A DNA stretch of 64,000 nucleotides from Actinoplanes sp. N902-109 (GTDB lineage: Bacteria > Actinomycetota > Actinomycetes > Mycobacteriales > Micromonosporaceae), in contig NC_021191.1 of assembly GCF_000389965.1 (NCBI RefSeq), forward strand, positions 7,193,501-7,257,500, in the 5' to 3' direction. Position 1 is the stretch's first letter. Each line of letters starts with the position of its first letter. The translations under genes and the position numbers were made by a program. The notes beneath the pieces are model-generated. The model worked only from the letters and a program-made list of their open reading frames with translations, was not told the DNA's origin and made no database searches. Below, in pieces: positions 7,763 to 16,130 of this stretch.

Positions 7763-8938
7763 ATGACCAAGTCCCAGTCCCACTCCCGGCCGCGGCTGGT
7801 CCGCGCCGGACTCGCCGCCGCCTCGGTCACCGGGGTGCTCGTCGCGCTGACGGCGGCACCGGCCCTGGCCGCGATCGCCCCGCTGACGCTGAGCTCGACC
7901 GCCGGGCCGACCACCGGTGGCAACACGATCACCGCCACCTCGACGGCGACCGCGAACTTCCTCAGCGGCGTCACCGCGCCGGTGGCGACGTTCTCGGTCC
8001 CGGCCTGCCAGACGACGTACAACACCACGGCCAGCACCGCGGTGACCCCGTCATCCGCCTCCGCGACTGCGGGCAACGTCCTGGTGACGACGATCAACAA
8101 GATCTCGAACACCAAGGCGGCGATCACCGTCCCCGCGCTCCCGCTCGCCGGGGCCAGCGCGACGACGACGAAGTACAACCTGTGCATCTACGCCAGCAAC
8201 TCGGCCACCGCCGCGCAGATCGGGTCCGGCACCTACACCGTCGCCGCCGCGCCGGTCTTCCCCGGCAGCGGCGTGGTGAGCCCCACGAGCGGCCCGGCGC
8301 TGGGCGGCAGCACCATCACTGTGACAGCCACCAGTGGCCTGCCGACGACCGCCGGCTCGATCACCGCCACCCTGGGCGGCACCGCGCTGACCAACATCAC
8401 GCCGGTCAGCTCGACCAGCTTCACCGCCGTCACACCGGCACACGCACCGGGTTCCGTAGCGCTGTCGGTGACCACGGCGGCCGGCACGAAGACCATCGCC
8501 AGCGCGTTCACCTACGCCAACGGCATCTCGGTCACGCCGAACACGGCCCCGAACACCTCCGCGGCGACCTACCTGGACGTCCTGGGCGCCGGTTTCCTCA
8601 CCCCGACGTTCGGCTCGGCGGCGACCAACGGGCGGGTCTGGCTGGTCGACGGCGAGTACGACCCCGCGGCGTCCGGTACCTCCTACACCCAGGGTCCGAC
8701 CGCGGAGTGCACCGGCGTCGTGGTGATCAGCGACAACGAGCTGATCTGCAGCCTCAACCTGAACACCGGAGCGCTGACGCCCGCCTCGGCCACCGCCAAC
8801 ACCGGTACACCGCAGGTGCCGAACGGTACGTACACCGTGACCGTGGTCAGCAACGGTGACGCCGGCGTCTCGGGTGCCACGGGCTACTCGCAGTCGGACA
8901 TCTCCAGCGGCTCGACCTTCACCGTCGCTCCGTACTGA
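7763..8938 (+). CDS. Secreted IPT/TIG-domain protein
   Basis: A 391-residue secreted protein. The signal peptide runs to about residue 37 (ending AAPALA), and the mature part contains two IPT/TIG-type beta-sandwich units, one starting LSSTAGPTTGGNTITA and one VSPTSGPALGGSTITV. The Ala/Thr/Ser-rich composition fits a cell-surface or extracellular Ig-like protein. No enzymatic motif is visible. ATG at 7763 follows a strong GGAGGA with 7-bp spacing, which rules out the upstream in-frame ATGs. A strong hairpin follows the stop. Role unknown; adhesion or matrix binding is a guess from the fold. Confidence 0.8.
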   Translation: MTKSQSHSRPRLVRAGLAAASVTGVLVALTAAPALAAIAPLTLSSTAGPTTGGNTITATSTATANFLSGVTAPVATFSVPACQTTYNTTASTAVTPSSASATAGNVLVTTINKISNTKAAITVPALPLAGASATTTKYNLCIYASNSATAAQIGSGTYTVAAAPVFPGSGVVSPTSGPALGGSTITVTATSGLPTTAGSITATLGGTALTNITPVSSTSFTAVTPAHAPGSVALSVTTAAGTKTIASAFTYANGISVTPNTAPNTSAATYLDVLGAGFLTPTFGSAATNGRVWLVDGEYDPAASGTSYTQGPTAECTGVVVISDNELICSLNLNTGALTPASATANTGTPQVPNGTYTVTVVSNGDAGVSGATGYSQSDISSGSTFTVAPY

Positions 8939-8964
8939 TGACCGGCAAGATCTGACCGCACGAC

Positions 8965-8998
8965 GAAGCGGCCGGGAGCTGATGCTCCCGGCCGCTTC
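8965..8998. terminator. Bidirectional hairpin terminator
   Basis: A perfect 15-bp stem (GAAGCGGCCGGGAGC / GCTCCCGGCCGCTTC) with a TGAT tetraloop lies between the convergent IPT/TIG gene and the minus-strand gene ending at 9017. It can terminate transcription from both sides. Confidence 0.85.
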
Positions 8999-9016
8999 CC
9001 ATTGCGCTTCCCAGCG

Positions 9017-9700
9017 TCAGGACATCGCATCCCACACGTGCTGCAGGGCCGCGACGCTCTTGTCCCGGTCGGGTCTGCCGTCCAGGTCCACCGCCACGGT
9101 GTAGACACTCTTGCCGGCGCTGGTCCGCCAGCAGATCAGCAGCGTCGGCTTGGTCACGGCCGGCGCCCCCGCACCGAACCGGAAGTTCTGGGTGCAGCGG
9201 GCCGGTCCGGCCGGCACCCCCGCGTCGGCCACGGTCGACAGCTCACGTTGCCCGGTCAGGTCCTGCCGGGCGGAGACCACTCGCAGCGTGGCCCGGTCCT
9301 TCTTCAGCGACCCGGTGTCGGCGACGGTGAGATCACCGTCCTCGACCGCGGTGACCGGCTGCGGGAGCGGCCTGCGCACCTGATTGTTGGGCTGCCGGGC
9401 GAGTTTGCGGACGGCGGCGATCTGCTCCTCCCTCGTGGCCTTGCTCGACGTGACCGGCTCCGGCGTCGCAGGCGCGGCGGACACCGGCACCGACGGCACC
9501 GCGGACGAGGACGGCATCGGCGACCCGGCCGCCCCGGTGGCGGACGCGGTGGCGGACGGCTCGGTGGTGACGGGCGCCGGCGCCGCGACATCACGGGTTT
9601 CGGTGGTGGCGTCGCCGGTGGCCAGGGTGGTTGCCAGCCAGGCGCCCGCTCCCAGGACGGCGAGGCCGGCGGTTGCGGCTGCTACTTGCTTGCGGCGCAT
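9017..9700 (-). CDS. Membrane-anchored or secreted protein of unknown function
   Basis: A 227-residue protein with a basic start (MRRKQ), a hydrophobic segment (about 7-25) acting as signal or anchor, a Ser/Pro/Ala/Thr-rich linker (about 35-85) and a globular C-terminal domain (about 90-227). Two cysteines in the C-terminal part (PARCTQNF and LLICWRT) could form an exported disulfide. No family motif was recognised. ATG at 9700 was chosen because GAAGG lies 10 bp upstream; the in-frame ATG at 9709 is too close to that site. It stands alone between convergent and divergent neighbours. Confidence 0.7.
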   Translation of the reverse strand: MRRKQVAAATAGLAVLGAGAWLATTLATGDATTETRDVAAPAPVTTEPSATASATGAAGSPMPSSSAVPSVPVSAAPATPEPVTSSKATREEQIAAVRKLARQPNNQVRRPLPQPVTAVEDGDLTVADTGSLKKDRATLRVVSARQDLTGQRELSTVADAGVPAGPARCTQNFRFGAGAPAVTKPTLLICWRTSAGKSVYTVAVDLDGRPDRDKSVAALQHVWDAMS

Positions 9701-9849
9701 GCGTTCCATTCCTTCGCAGGTCTCGGCTGGGTCGCCGCCCGCGCGTCGCGGGCGCCCGGCCCCGAGCGACCATGGTCCCAAGAATCAGCACATACCGGGC
9801 CGAAACTCGGAAGGAATATCCGGACGCGGGAGTGGTGATAAACAAGCGC

Positions 9850-10677
9850 ATGGAGAAGCGTGCGGTTGTGCTGGGCGGGGGTGGCGTCACCGGCGTCGCC
9901 TGGACGATGGGGATGATCTACGGGCTGGCCGAGCGGGGGCTGGATCTGACCACCGCGGACCTGTTCGTCGGCACCTCGGCCGGTTCGGTGGTGGCCGCGC
10001 AACTGACCGGCGGCACCCCGGTCGGCGAGCTGTACGCGCACGAGCTGGCCGACACCAGCGGCGACCGGAACGCCTCGATCGGCACACAGGTGCTGGCCGG
10101 GTTTGTCATCGCCGCGCTGTGGCCCGGCGACCGTGCCAAGGGGCGGGCCTGGCTGGGCCGGGCCGCCCTGCGGAAGAAGACCGTGCCGGAGGCCGAGCGC
10201 CGCGCCGCCATCGCGGCCCGGGTCAAACGCGACGAATGGCCGGAGACCGCACTCCGGGTGCCCGCCGTCGACGCCCGGACCGGCGCGGTGGTGGTGTTCG
10301 ACAACACCAGCGGGGTGTCGCTGATCGACGCGGTCGCCGCGAGCTGCGCGGTGCCGCTGGTGTGGCCGCCGATGACCGTGGGCGGGCGGCGGTACGTCGA
10401 CGGCGGCGTGCGCTCGGTGGCCAACGTCGATCTGGCCGCGGGTCACGACAAGGTCGTGGTGCTCGCGCCGAGCACGGCCGCCGCCCGGCGCAGCGACAAG
10501 CCGGCAGCTCAGGCCCGCGCCCTGGGGACCGGTGACGTCGTGGTGATCAGCCCGGGCGACGCCGCGCTCACCGCGATCGGGCGCAACCCGCTCAGCCCGG
10601 ACCGTCGCGCGCTCGCCGCCGAGGCGGGCCGGGCCCAGGCCGCCGCCGAAACATCGCGGGTCGAACCCCTGTGGTGA
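9850..10677 (+). CDS. Patatin-like phospholipase
   Basis: A 275-residue patatin-family serine hydrolase with the oxyanion-hole loop LGGGGVTGV (8-16), nucleophile motif GTSAG (41-45, Ser43) and the dyad Asp in DGG (184-186). These residues define the Ser-Asp dyad of bacterial patatins and RssA-like esterases. No signal or membrane segment is seen, so a cytoplasmic lipid acyl-hydrolase role is likely. ATG at 9850 was chosen because it directly precedes the first strand; GTG codons at 9832 and 9835 are alternatives. Natural substrate unknown. Confidence 0.85.
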   Translation: MEKRAVVLGGGGVTGVAWTMGMIYGLAERGLDLTTADLFVGTSAGSVVAAQLTGGTPVGELYAHELADTSGDRNASIGTQVLAGFVIAALWPGDRAKGRAWLGRAALRKKTVPEAERRAAIAARVKRDEWPETALRVPAVDARTGAVVVFDNTSGVSLIDAVAASCAVPLVWPPMTVGGRRYVDGGVRSVANVDLAAGHDKVVVLAPSTAAARRSDKPAAQARALGTGDVVVISPGDAALTAIGRNPLSPDRRALAAEAGRAQAAAETSRVEPLW

Positions 10678-10695
10678 AGTGGTTTACTGCTGACC

Positions 10696-11295
10696 ATGAG
10701 CATCATCAACACCGGGTTCGGCGGGCGGCGCCGGTCGTCGCGCCCCGACCTGCCGCCGGGGCAGTACCTGACAACCGACTTCCCGGTGCTCTCCGCCGGG
10801 CCGACCCCGCGCATCCCGCTCGACCGGTGGAGCTTCACGATCACCGACGAGACCGGCGCCAGGACCTCGTGGAACTGGGACGAGTTCAACGCCCTGCCGC
10901 AGGAGGACTTCACCGTCGACATCCACTGCGTGACCAAGTGGTCGAAGCTGGGCACCACGTGGCGCGGCGTCGCGCTGGACACGCTGTTCGAGAACATCGA
11001 GTCCACGGCCGACTTCACCATGGTGCACGGCTACGGCGGCTACACCACGAACGTGCCGCTCGACGATCTGATCGACGGCAAGGCGTGGGTGGCGCACACG
11101 TTCGAGGGTGAGCCGCTGCACCCCGAGCACGGCGGCCCGGCCCGGCTGGTCGTCCCGCACCTGTACTTCTGGAAGTCGGCCAAGTGGGTCAACGGCATCC
11201 AGATGCTGCAGCAGGACGAGCCGGGCTTCTGGGAGGAGGCCGGTTACAACATGTACGGGGACCCGTGGCGCGAGCAGCGCTACCAGGGCGACTGA
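10696..11295 (+). CDS. Sulfite-oxidase-like molybdopterin oxidoreductase
   Basis: A 199-residue single-domain molybdoenzyme of the sulfite-oxidase fold (YedY/MsrP-like). The molybdenum-ligand Cys is C78 in TVDIHCVTKWS, followed by the cofactor-binding HGYGGYTTNVPL and the FWKSAKWVNGI segment. It has no Tat signal, so it is probably cytoplasmic, unlike periplasmic MsrP. A ferredoxin-reductase-type flavoprotein gene starts 1 bp after the stop, which suggests a dedicated electron partner. Substrate unknown; sulfite or S/N-oxide reduction are both possible for the fold. Confidence 0.88.
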   Translation: MSIINTGFGGRRRSSRPDLPPGQYLTTDFPVLSAGPTPRIPLDRWSFTITDETGARTSWNWDEFNALPQEDFTVDIHCVTKWSKLGTTWRGVALDTLFENIESTADFTMVHGYGGYTTNVPLDDLIDGKAWVAHTFEGEPLHPEHGGPARLVVPHLYFWKSAKWVNGIQMLQQDEPGFWEEAGYNMYGDPWREQRYQGD

Positions 11296-11296
11296 C

Positions 11297-12031
11297 GTGG
11301 TGCGACGACTCGGCTGGCAGGCCGCCACGGTGGCCGACGCCCGGTGGGAGACCCCGTCCGCCCGTACCCTCGTGCTGGACCTGCCGGACTGGCCCGGGCA
11401 CCTGCCCGGCCAGCATGTCGACGTGCGGCTGACCGCTCCCGACGGCTACCAGGCCCAGCGCAGCTACTCGATCGCCTCGGCCTGGCGGGACGGCGGGCGG
11501 GTGGAGCTGACCGTGCAGCGGGTCGAGGACGGCGAGGTCTCGTCGTACCTGGACGACCTGCTCGAGGTGGGGCAGCAGATCGAGCTGCGCGGCCCGGTCG
11601 GCGGGTGGTTCGTGTGGCGCGACACCCCGGCGCCGGTCCTGCTGGTGGCCGGCGGTTCCGGCGTGGTGCCGCTGATGGCGATGGTCCGGGCCCGCGGTGA
11701 CGTGCGCGGCCGGCAGCCGTTCCGGCTCATCTATTCGGTACGCACCCCGCAGGACGTGCTCTACGCCGACGAGTTGCGCCGCCGCGTCCGCGACGACCCC
11801 GGCCTCGACGTGCACTACGTGTACACCCGCAAGACGCCGGACGGCTGGCCCGAGCCACCCGCGCGGATCAGCGTCGCCACCCTGAACACGCACGGCTGGC
11901 CACCGGACTTCGCGCCGGACGTGTTCGTCTGCGGCCCCACGCCGTTCGTGGAGACGGCGGCGGACATCCTGGTCGCGCTCGGCCACGACAGCCGCAAGAT
12001 CCGGACCGAGCGGTTCGGGGGTACGCCATGA
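11297..12031 (+). CDS. Ferredoxin-NADP reductase-type oxidoreductase
   Basis: A 244-residue flavoprotein reductase. The FAD-binding motif is RSYSIAS (55-61), the NAD(P)-binding glycine motif GGSGVVPLMAM is near residue 120, and the C-terminal VFVCGPTPFVE is characteristic of the family. There is no 2Fe-2S domain, so electrons likely pass directly between NAD(P)H and the adjacent molybdoenzyme. The start is a GTG at 11297; the stop overlaps the next ATG (ATGA). This is a three-gene operon with the molybdoenzyme and the DUF6510-like protein. Confidence 0.85.
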   Translation: MVRRLGWQAATVADARWETPSARTLVLDLPDWPGHLPGQHVDVRLTAPDGYQAQRSYSIASAWRDGGRVELTVQRVEDGEVSSYLDDLLEVGQQIELRGPVGGWFVWRDTPAPVLLVAGGSGVVPLMAMVRARGDVRGRQPFRLIYSVRTPQDVLYADELRRRVRDDPGLDVHYVYTRKTPDGWPEPPARISVATLNTHGWPPDFAPDVFVCGPTPFVETAADILVALGHDSRKIRTERFGGTP

Positions 12032-12300
12032 CGGCCGCCTCCGAACGGGACGGCAACGCGATGGCGGGCGACCTGGCGGAGATCTTCGCCGTCGACCTGA
12101 CCGGCGCGGTCGCGACCTGCGCGGGCTGCGGCACGCCGAGCGCGGTCGCCGCCCTGCTGATCTGGGGCCCCGCTCCCGGCCTGGTGGCCCGCTGCCCGCA
12201 CTGCGAGGACGTGGTCCTGCGGCTCGTACGCACCCCGGACCAGGCCTGGCTCGACGTGCGCGGCGCGGTCAGCCTGCGGATCCCGATGCCGCCGGCCTGA
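12028..12300 (+). CDS. DUF6510-like zinc-ribbon protein
   Basis: A 90-residue protein with two Cys pairs, CAGCG (31-35) and CPHC (56-59), a zinc-ribbon-like knuckle. It is coupled to the reductase gene by a 4-bp ATGA overlap. Small proteins of this kind often accompany the sulfite-oxidase-like and reductase pair in actinomycetes; that linkage is recalled, not shown here. Its role (assembly, electron transfer or regulation) is unknown. Confidence 0.75.
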   Translation: MTAASERDGNAMAGDLAEIFAVDLTGAVATCAGCGTPSAVAALLIWGPAPGLVARCPHCEDVVLRLVRTPDQAWLDVRGAVSLRIPMPPA

Positions 12301-12306
12301 CCGGTC

Positions 12307-12693
12307 TCAGTCGCGGAAGGTGCGGCGCAGGCGGTCGGCCAGACTGGCCGGGCGCGGGGGTGCGGTGACCCCGGCCGGGCGGGCCGGGGCCGCCGGGCGC
12401 GAGCGGCCGATCGGCTGGTTGTAGTCGGCGGCGGCGATCGCCGCGATGATCTGCTCGTCGCCGAAGTTCTCCGAGCCGGGGATCGAGGGCACGAAGCCGA
12501 CCAGGACGCCGTCCCGCATGATCTGCGCCTCGAGCCCGGCGGTGCCGTCGTTGTCCCAGATCGCCTCGCGGCCGTCGGCCAGCACGACCCGGACACCGTA
12601 CTGGGTGATGCCCGCATGCGGCAGCTTGACGTGGGCGAACACGTTGCGGTCACGCAGCTGCGCGACGACTCGGGTGGCGCGCTCCTCTTCCAT
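12307..12693 (-). CDS. Conserved hypothetical protein
   Basis: A 128-residue soluble protein. The N-terminal 80 residues are alternating strands and helices (HVKLPHAGITQYGVRVVLAD then EAIWDNDGT), and the C-terminal part is a Pro/Ala-rich tail ending in a basic helix. No family was recognised and no signal peptide is present. It lies convergent to the molybdoenzyme operon with only a 6-bp gap. Codon use matches the neighbours, so it is probably a real gene. Confidence 0.65.
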   Translation of the reverse strand: MEEERATRVVAQLRDRNVFAHVKLPHAGITQYGVRVVLADGREAIWDNDGTAGLEAQIMRDGVLVGFVPSIPGSENFGDEQIIAAIAAADYNQPIGRSRPAAPARPAGVTAPPRPASLADRLRRTFRD

Positions 12694-12877
12694 GCGATCG
12701 ACGCTAACGCGGCCGGCTGAGCGCTCGCTGAGGAACGGCTGTGCCGGTGATGAGAGCCGACAAACATTGATGTGGCTAATTTTCTGGTAACACTTTCGTC
12801 ATCGACCGCGATCAGGCTACCGTGCGGTAACCGGAGCGCTCCGGCCCCCGTCCCACCGCGGATCCGGAGGCCACCCC

Positions 12878-13675
12878 ATGCAGAGACGCGTGACCGTCCT
12901 CGCCTGTCTCATCGCCACGACCCTGCTCACCTTGTTCACCGCCGTGCCGGCCCAGGCGGCGCCCGCCGACGGGGACTACGTCGCGCTCGGCGACTCGTAC
13001 TCGTCCGGGGTCGGCGCACCCGGCCAGACCGGCAGCTGCCTGCGCAGCCCCAACGCCTACCCGGGCCTCTGGGCCGCGGCGCACCACCCCGCGTCGTACA
13101 CCTCGGTCGCCTGCAGCGGCGCCACCACCGACGACCTGCGCAGCTCGCAGCTGTCCGCGCTGAACGCGAGCACCGACCTGGTCTCGGTGACCATCGGCGG
13201 CAACGACGTCGGTTTCGCCCCGGCGGTGCTGACCTGCACGCTGACCACCGACAGCGGCTGCGCGGCCAAGGTCGCCGAGTCGATGGCCTACCTGCGCGAC
13301 ACCATGCCGGCCGTCTTCGACGCCACCTACGCCGACATCCGCAGCCACGCCCCGAACGCCCGGGTCGTGGTGCTCGGCTACCCGATCCTGTTCGACGAGA
13401 CCGCGGCGTCCTGCGGCTTCGCGGGCATGAGCATCCCCAAGCGCAAGTCGCTCAACCAGGGCGCCCGCGAGCTCAACGCGGCCATCAAGGCGCACGCCCA
13501 GGCGGCCGGCTTCACCTGGTCCGACGTCACGGACGAGTTCACCGGTCACGGCATCTGCGGCCCGAGCCCCTGGCTCAACGGCCTGACCATCCTGCCGCCC
13601 ACGAACTCGTTCCACCCCAACGCGAACGGCTACCGCTACGGCTACCTGCCGGGCCTGGAGTCCGCAGTGGACTGA
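12878..13675 (+). CDS. Secreted SGNH/GDSL hydrolase
   Basis: A 265-residue secreted esterase or lipase. The signal peptide ends at AQA (about 27). The SGNH blocks are GDSYSSG (Ser40), a Gly block, GGND (near 107) and SFHPN with His246. Six cysteines suggest three disulfides, as in Streptomyces extracellular GDSL lipases. The ATG at 12878 follows CGGAGGCC. Predicted to hydrolyse acyl esters outside the cell; substrate unknown. It is transcribed alone from a 184-bp upstream region. Confidence 0.9.
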   Translation: MQRRVTVLACLIATTLLTLFTAVPAQAAPADGDYVALGDSYSSGVGAPGQTGSCLRSPNAYPGLWAAAHHPASYTSVACSGATTDDLRSSQLSALNASTDLVSVTIGGNDVGFAPAVLTCTLTTDSGCAAKVAESMAYLRDTMPAVFDATYADIRSHAPNARVVVLGYPILFDETAASCGFAGMSIPKRKSLNQGARELNAAIKAHAQAAGFTWSDVTDEFTGHGICGPSPWLNGLTILPPTNSFHPNANGYRYGYLPGLESAVD

Positions 13676-13699
13676 GCCGGTCCCGCTGCGGCCGCGCCC

Positions 13700-14242
13700 T
13701 CACCGGCTCGGCCGCAGCGTGATGCGCTGCTCGCCGCTCGTCCCGACCCAGGGCAGTTCCAGCGCTGCGCGCCATTCCGCAAGGGTGGCGGCTTTCTCCA
13801 GCTTCTCCATCGGTACGCCGTAGAGCCGGGCCACCGACAACCGTGCGGCCACCCCGTCGAGCACGGCCCGCGGGTCCTCGTTCGGATCGGCCGGCGGTAC
13901 GTCGCTCAGGGCCGGGTCCTGGTCGCCGACCCGCAGATGATGAACCCGGCGGACCAGCCCGCCGATCGGCGCGAGCACGATCTGCTCCGCGCCGTACTCG
14001 TCGAGGTCCAGCACGACCATCGCCCGCCGTACCGTGCCGGTGGCCCGCATCGCGTCCACCACGAGGGTGCCCAGCCCGGCGAACCCGTCGTCGGCGAACA
14101 CCTCGACCCGGCGCCCGCCCGGCACCTCGCGTACCCAGGCCGCCAGCTCGGCGGGCTCGTCGTACGGCTCCCCGTCGCGCAGCGCGAGCAGCACCTCGTC
14201 GACATCGGCACCGGACCGGAGATCCAGCCACGCCGCCCCCAT
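13700..14242 (-). CDS. Conserved hypothetical protein
   Basis: A 180-residue soluble protein rich in Asp, Glu and Arg with an alternating helix/strand pattern (EVLLALRDGEPYDEPAEL; AMVVLDLDEYGAEQIVLAP). No family was recognised. The ATG at 14242 starts the part with normal protein character; a GTG 12 bp upstream or an upstream ATG at 14368 would extend it over a stretch containing three Cys and two His residues, and these cannot be excluded. The palindrome at 14302-14315 lies about 60 bp upstream and may control it. Confidence 0.55.
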   Translation of the reverse strand: MGAAWLDLRSGADVDEVLLALRDGEPYDEPAELAAWVREVPGGRRVEVFADDGFAGLGTLVVDAMRATGTVRRAMVVLDLDEYGAEQIVLAPIGGLVRRVHHLRVGDQDPALSDVPPADPNEDPRAVLDGVAARLSVARLYGVPMEKLEKAATLAEWRAALELPWVGTSGEQRITLRPSR

Positions 14243-14301
14243 GAACGTGGACACAACCCGACAGTAGGAGCACCCCCGCAGCCAGGTGCCGCCCTTTTCA
14301 G

Positions 14302-14315
14302 AATACGGTCGTATT
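14302..14315. promoter_or_regulatory. Short palindrome between divergent genes
   Basis: AATACG-GT-CGTATT, an inverted repeat of two 6-bp arms, lies between the minus-strand hypothetical gene and the PEP-enzyme pseudogene. The A/T-rich arms stand out from the GC-rich surroundings. It could be an operator for either side; no regulator is adjacent. Confidence 0.3.
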
Positions 14316-14329
14316 GCATAGGGGTGGCC

Positions 14330-16130
14330 ATGCTGGTGACACCACTGTCCAGGACCTACGACAACCACCGATCAGGCGCCCTCGGCTCGCTCATCCGCGC
14401 CGGAGAACGGGTGCCCGACGGCTTCTGCGTGCCGGCCGAACCGGGTGCGATCCCCCCCGCGAGCAAGTCGTCATGGCACACGTCCTGGCCGATCCCCGCT
14501 TCTCCCCCGATGTTTCCCCCGGCGTTCCCATCCCTCTCGACTCCCCCGTTCCCATCCCCCGCGACTCCCCCGTTCCCGCCCGGGAAACCCGTTCCCCGCT
14601 CTCGGCTTCGGCCGGGGAGCTGCTGGAAGCGGTGGCGGTGTTCGCGGCGGGGGAAAGCGGGAAACACTGTCGTCCAGATCCTCCGAACGCTGGCCAACCC
14701 CGCGGCGGCCCGGAACCGGATGGATCGCGCCGTCGCGGAAATCCGAAAAGCATCCGCCCCAACCGGCGAACCGCTCTCCCCGACCGAGCGACTCCACCTG
14801 GCGGCAGCGCACCAAGCCGGGACCGCGAACGAGACCCGAACGGGAACCGGACCCAGAACGGGAACGGGAAACGGAACCGGAACCGGAGCGGGAACGGGAA
14901 CGGGAAACGGAACCGGAGCGGGAACCGGAGCCGGAACGGGAACCGGAACCGGAACGGGAGCCCGGCCAGCGCGGCGGTCTCGATCGCGGCACCGGCGAGC
15001 TTGGCCAGGTTGCGGAGCCGGAACGGGAACCGGAGCCGGAACGGAACCGGAACCGGAGCAGGAACGGGAACCGAGCCGGAGCAGGAGCAGGAGCAGGAGC
15101 AGGAACGGGAACCGAGCCGGAACCGGAACCGGCGCGGGAACCGGAACCGGAACCGGCGCGGGAACGGGAACGGGAACGGGAACGGGAACGGGAACGGGAA
15201 CGGGAACGGGAACGGGAACATTGTCTGGCCGGTCGTGACGGGCATGCTTGCGGCGAGCGTGCCGGCCCAGCTGCTGAGGGGCATCGGGGAGCCGGGCGAG
15301 CTGCACACGGTGCTGGGCGGCATGCCGCACAACGTCACCATCGAGATGGATCTCGCGCTGTGGCGGGTTGCCCGGGGCGACGGTGACCTCGACGTCTTCC
15401 TCCGCCGGTACGGCCACCCGGCCCGAACTCGACGCTGCAGGCATCACCTACCCCCAGCGCGCCGCCGGTGAGGTCGACGTCGGTGTGCCGCGCTGGGCCG
15501 AGGACCCGGCTCCCGTGCACGTGAAGATCGTGAGCTACCGCCGGTTGACGGATGTGGACGAGGAACCCGACCGCCCGCGCCGCCCGGGCTGCCGAGGCCG
15601 CCCTCGACGAGCTGGCCGCGCGGGCCCGCCGGAGCCGCCCGCTGCGCCGCCGGAGCCGCCCGGTGCGCCGCCGGCTCGCCGCCTTCCTGGTGCGCCGCGC
15701 TCGGGAAATGGCCGGTTTGCGAGAGAGCGGCAAGTCCGCCGGCCTGTACCGCCTGCAAGCAGTGCGCCACCACCTGCTCGCCATCGGGGCCGAGCTGCTC
15801 GCCGACCTCACGGACATCGTGTTTCTGACCCTCGACGAAGTTCGTGCCCTGCTCGACGAGCGGCCGGGCAACACCGACACTCTCATCGTCCGGCGGAGAG
15901 CGCTCCATCTGCGCGAGTCCCGCCGTCGGTACGCGCCCGAGGCGTTGCTGTCCGACGGCACGGACCTGGAAACCGTGCTCCCGCCGCCGACCGCATCTAG
16001 CGCACCGCCGACATCACCCGCCCGCCAAAACGACCACATCCCACCAACCGACGACCGCAACCGGCCGCCATCGCCACCGGGCGGCACGGTGGTCGTCGAC
16101 GGTTCGGCCGGTACCGTCGAGCTGTGCTGA
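14330..16130 (+). pseudogene. Degraded PEP-utilising enzyme (rifampin phosphotransferase / PEP synthase type)
   Basis: Pieces of a PEP/pyruvate-binding enzyme can be read in order across three frames. The N-terminus in frame 2 ends GSLIRAGERVPDGFCVPA (14330-14449). A middle piece reads LANPAAARNRMDRAVAEIRK (near 14700). Frame 1 gives GGMPHNVTIEMDLALWRVA then DVFLRRYGHPA (15226-15430). Frame 2 gives AGEVDVGVPRWAEDPAPVHV (near 15470). Frame 3 gives RRRLAAFLVRRAREMAGLRE then DIVFLTLDEVRALL (15552-15990). The C-terminus is reduced to GGTVVVDGSAGTVEL. Most of the ATP-grasp domain and the phosphohistidine domain are missing. Frameshifts, deletions and a repeat tract make it non-functional. The final in-frame piece overlaps the racemase start. 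Confidence 0.8.
14826..15221 (+). repeat. GGAACC/GGAACG hexanucleotide-type repeat tract
   Basis: About 400 bp of imperfect 6-bp units (GGAACC, GGAACG, GGAGCG, GGAGCA), ending in roughly eleven near-perfect copies of GGGAAC just before 15221. A non-repeat island near 14965-15025 retains gene-like sequence. It reads Thr-Gly, Asn-Gly or Glu-Pro-Glu-Arg in different frames, none with protein character. It sits inside the PEP-enzyme pseudogene and probably arose by slippage. Confidence 0.85.

Noticed and set aside
12818..12829. TACCG-TG-CGGTA palindrome before the SGNH esterase
   Set aside because: Too short to separate from chance in GC-rich DNA.
14826..15221. CRISPR-like array
   Set aside because: The units are about 6 bp with no spacers between longer repeats, so it is a simple repeat tract.
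14356..15447. Minus-strand frame with long VPVPVP runs
   Set aside because: It is the reverse reading of the GGAACG repeat tract and has no protein features.
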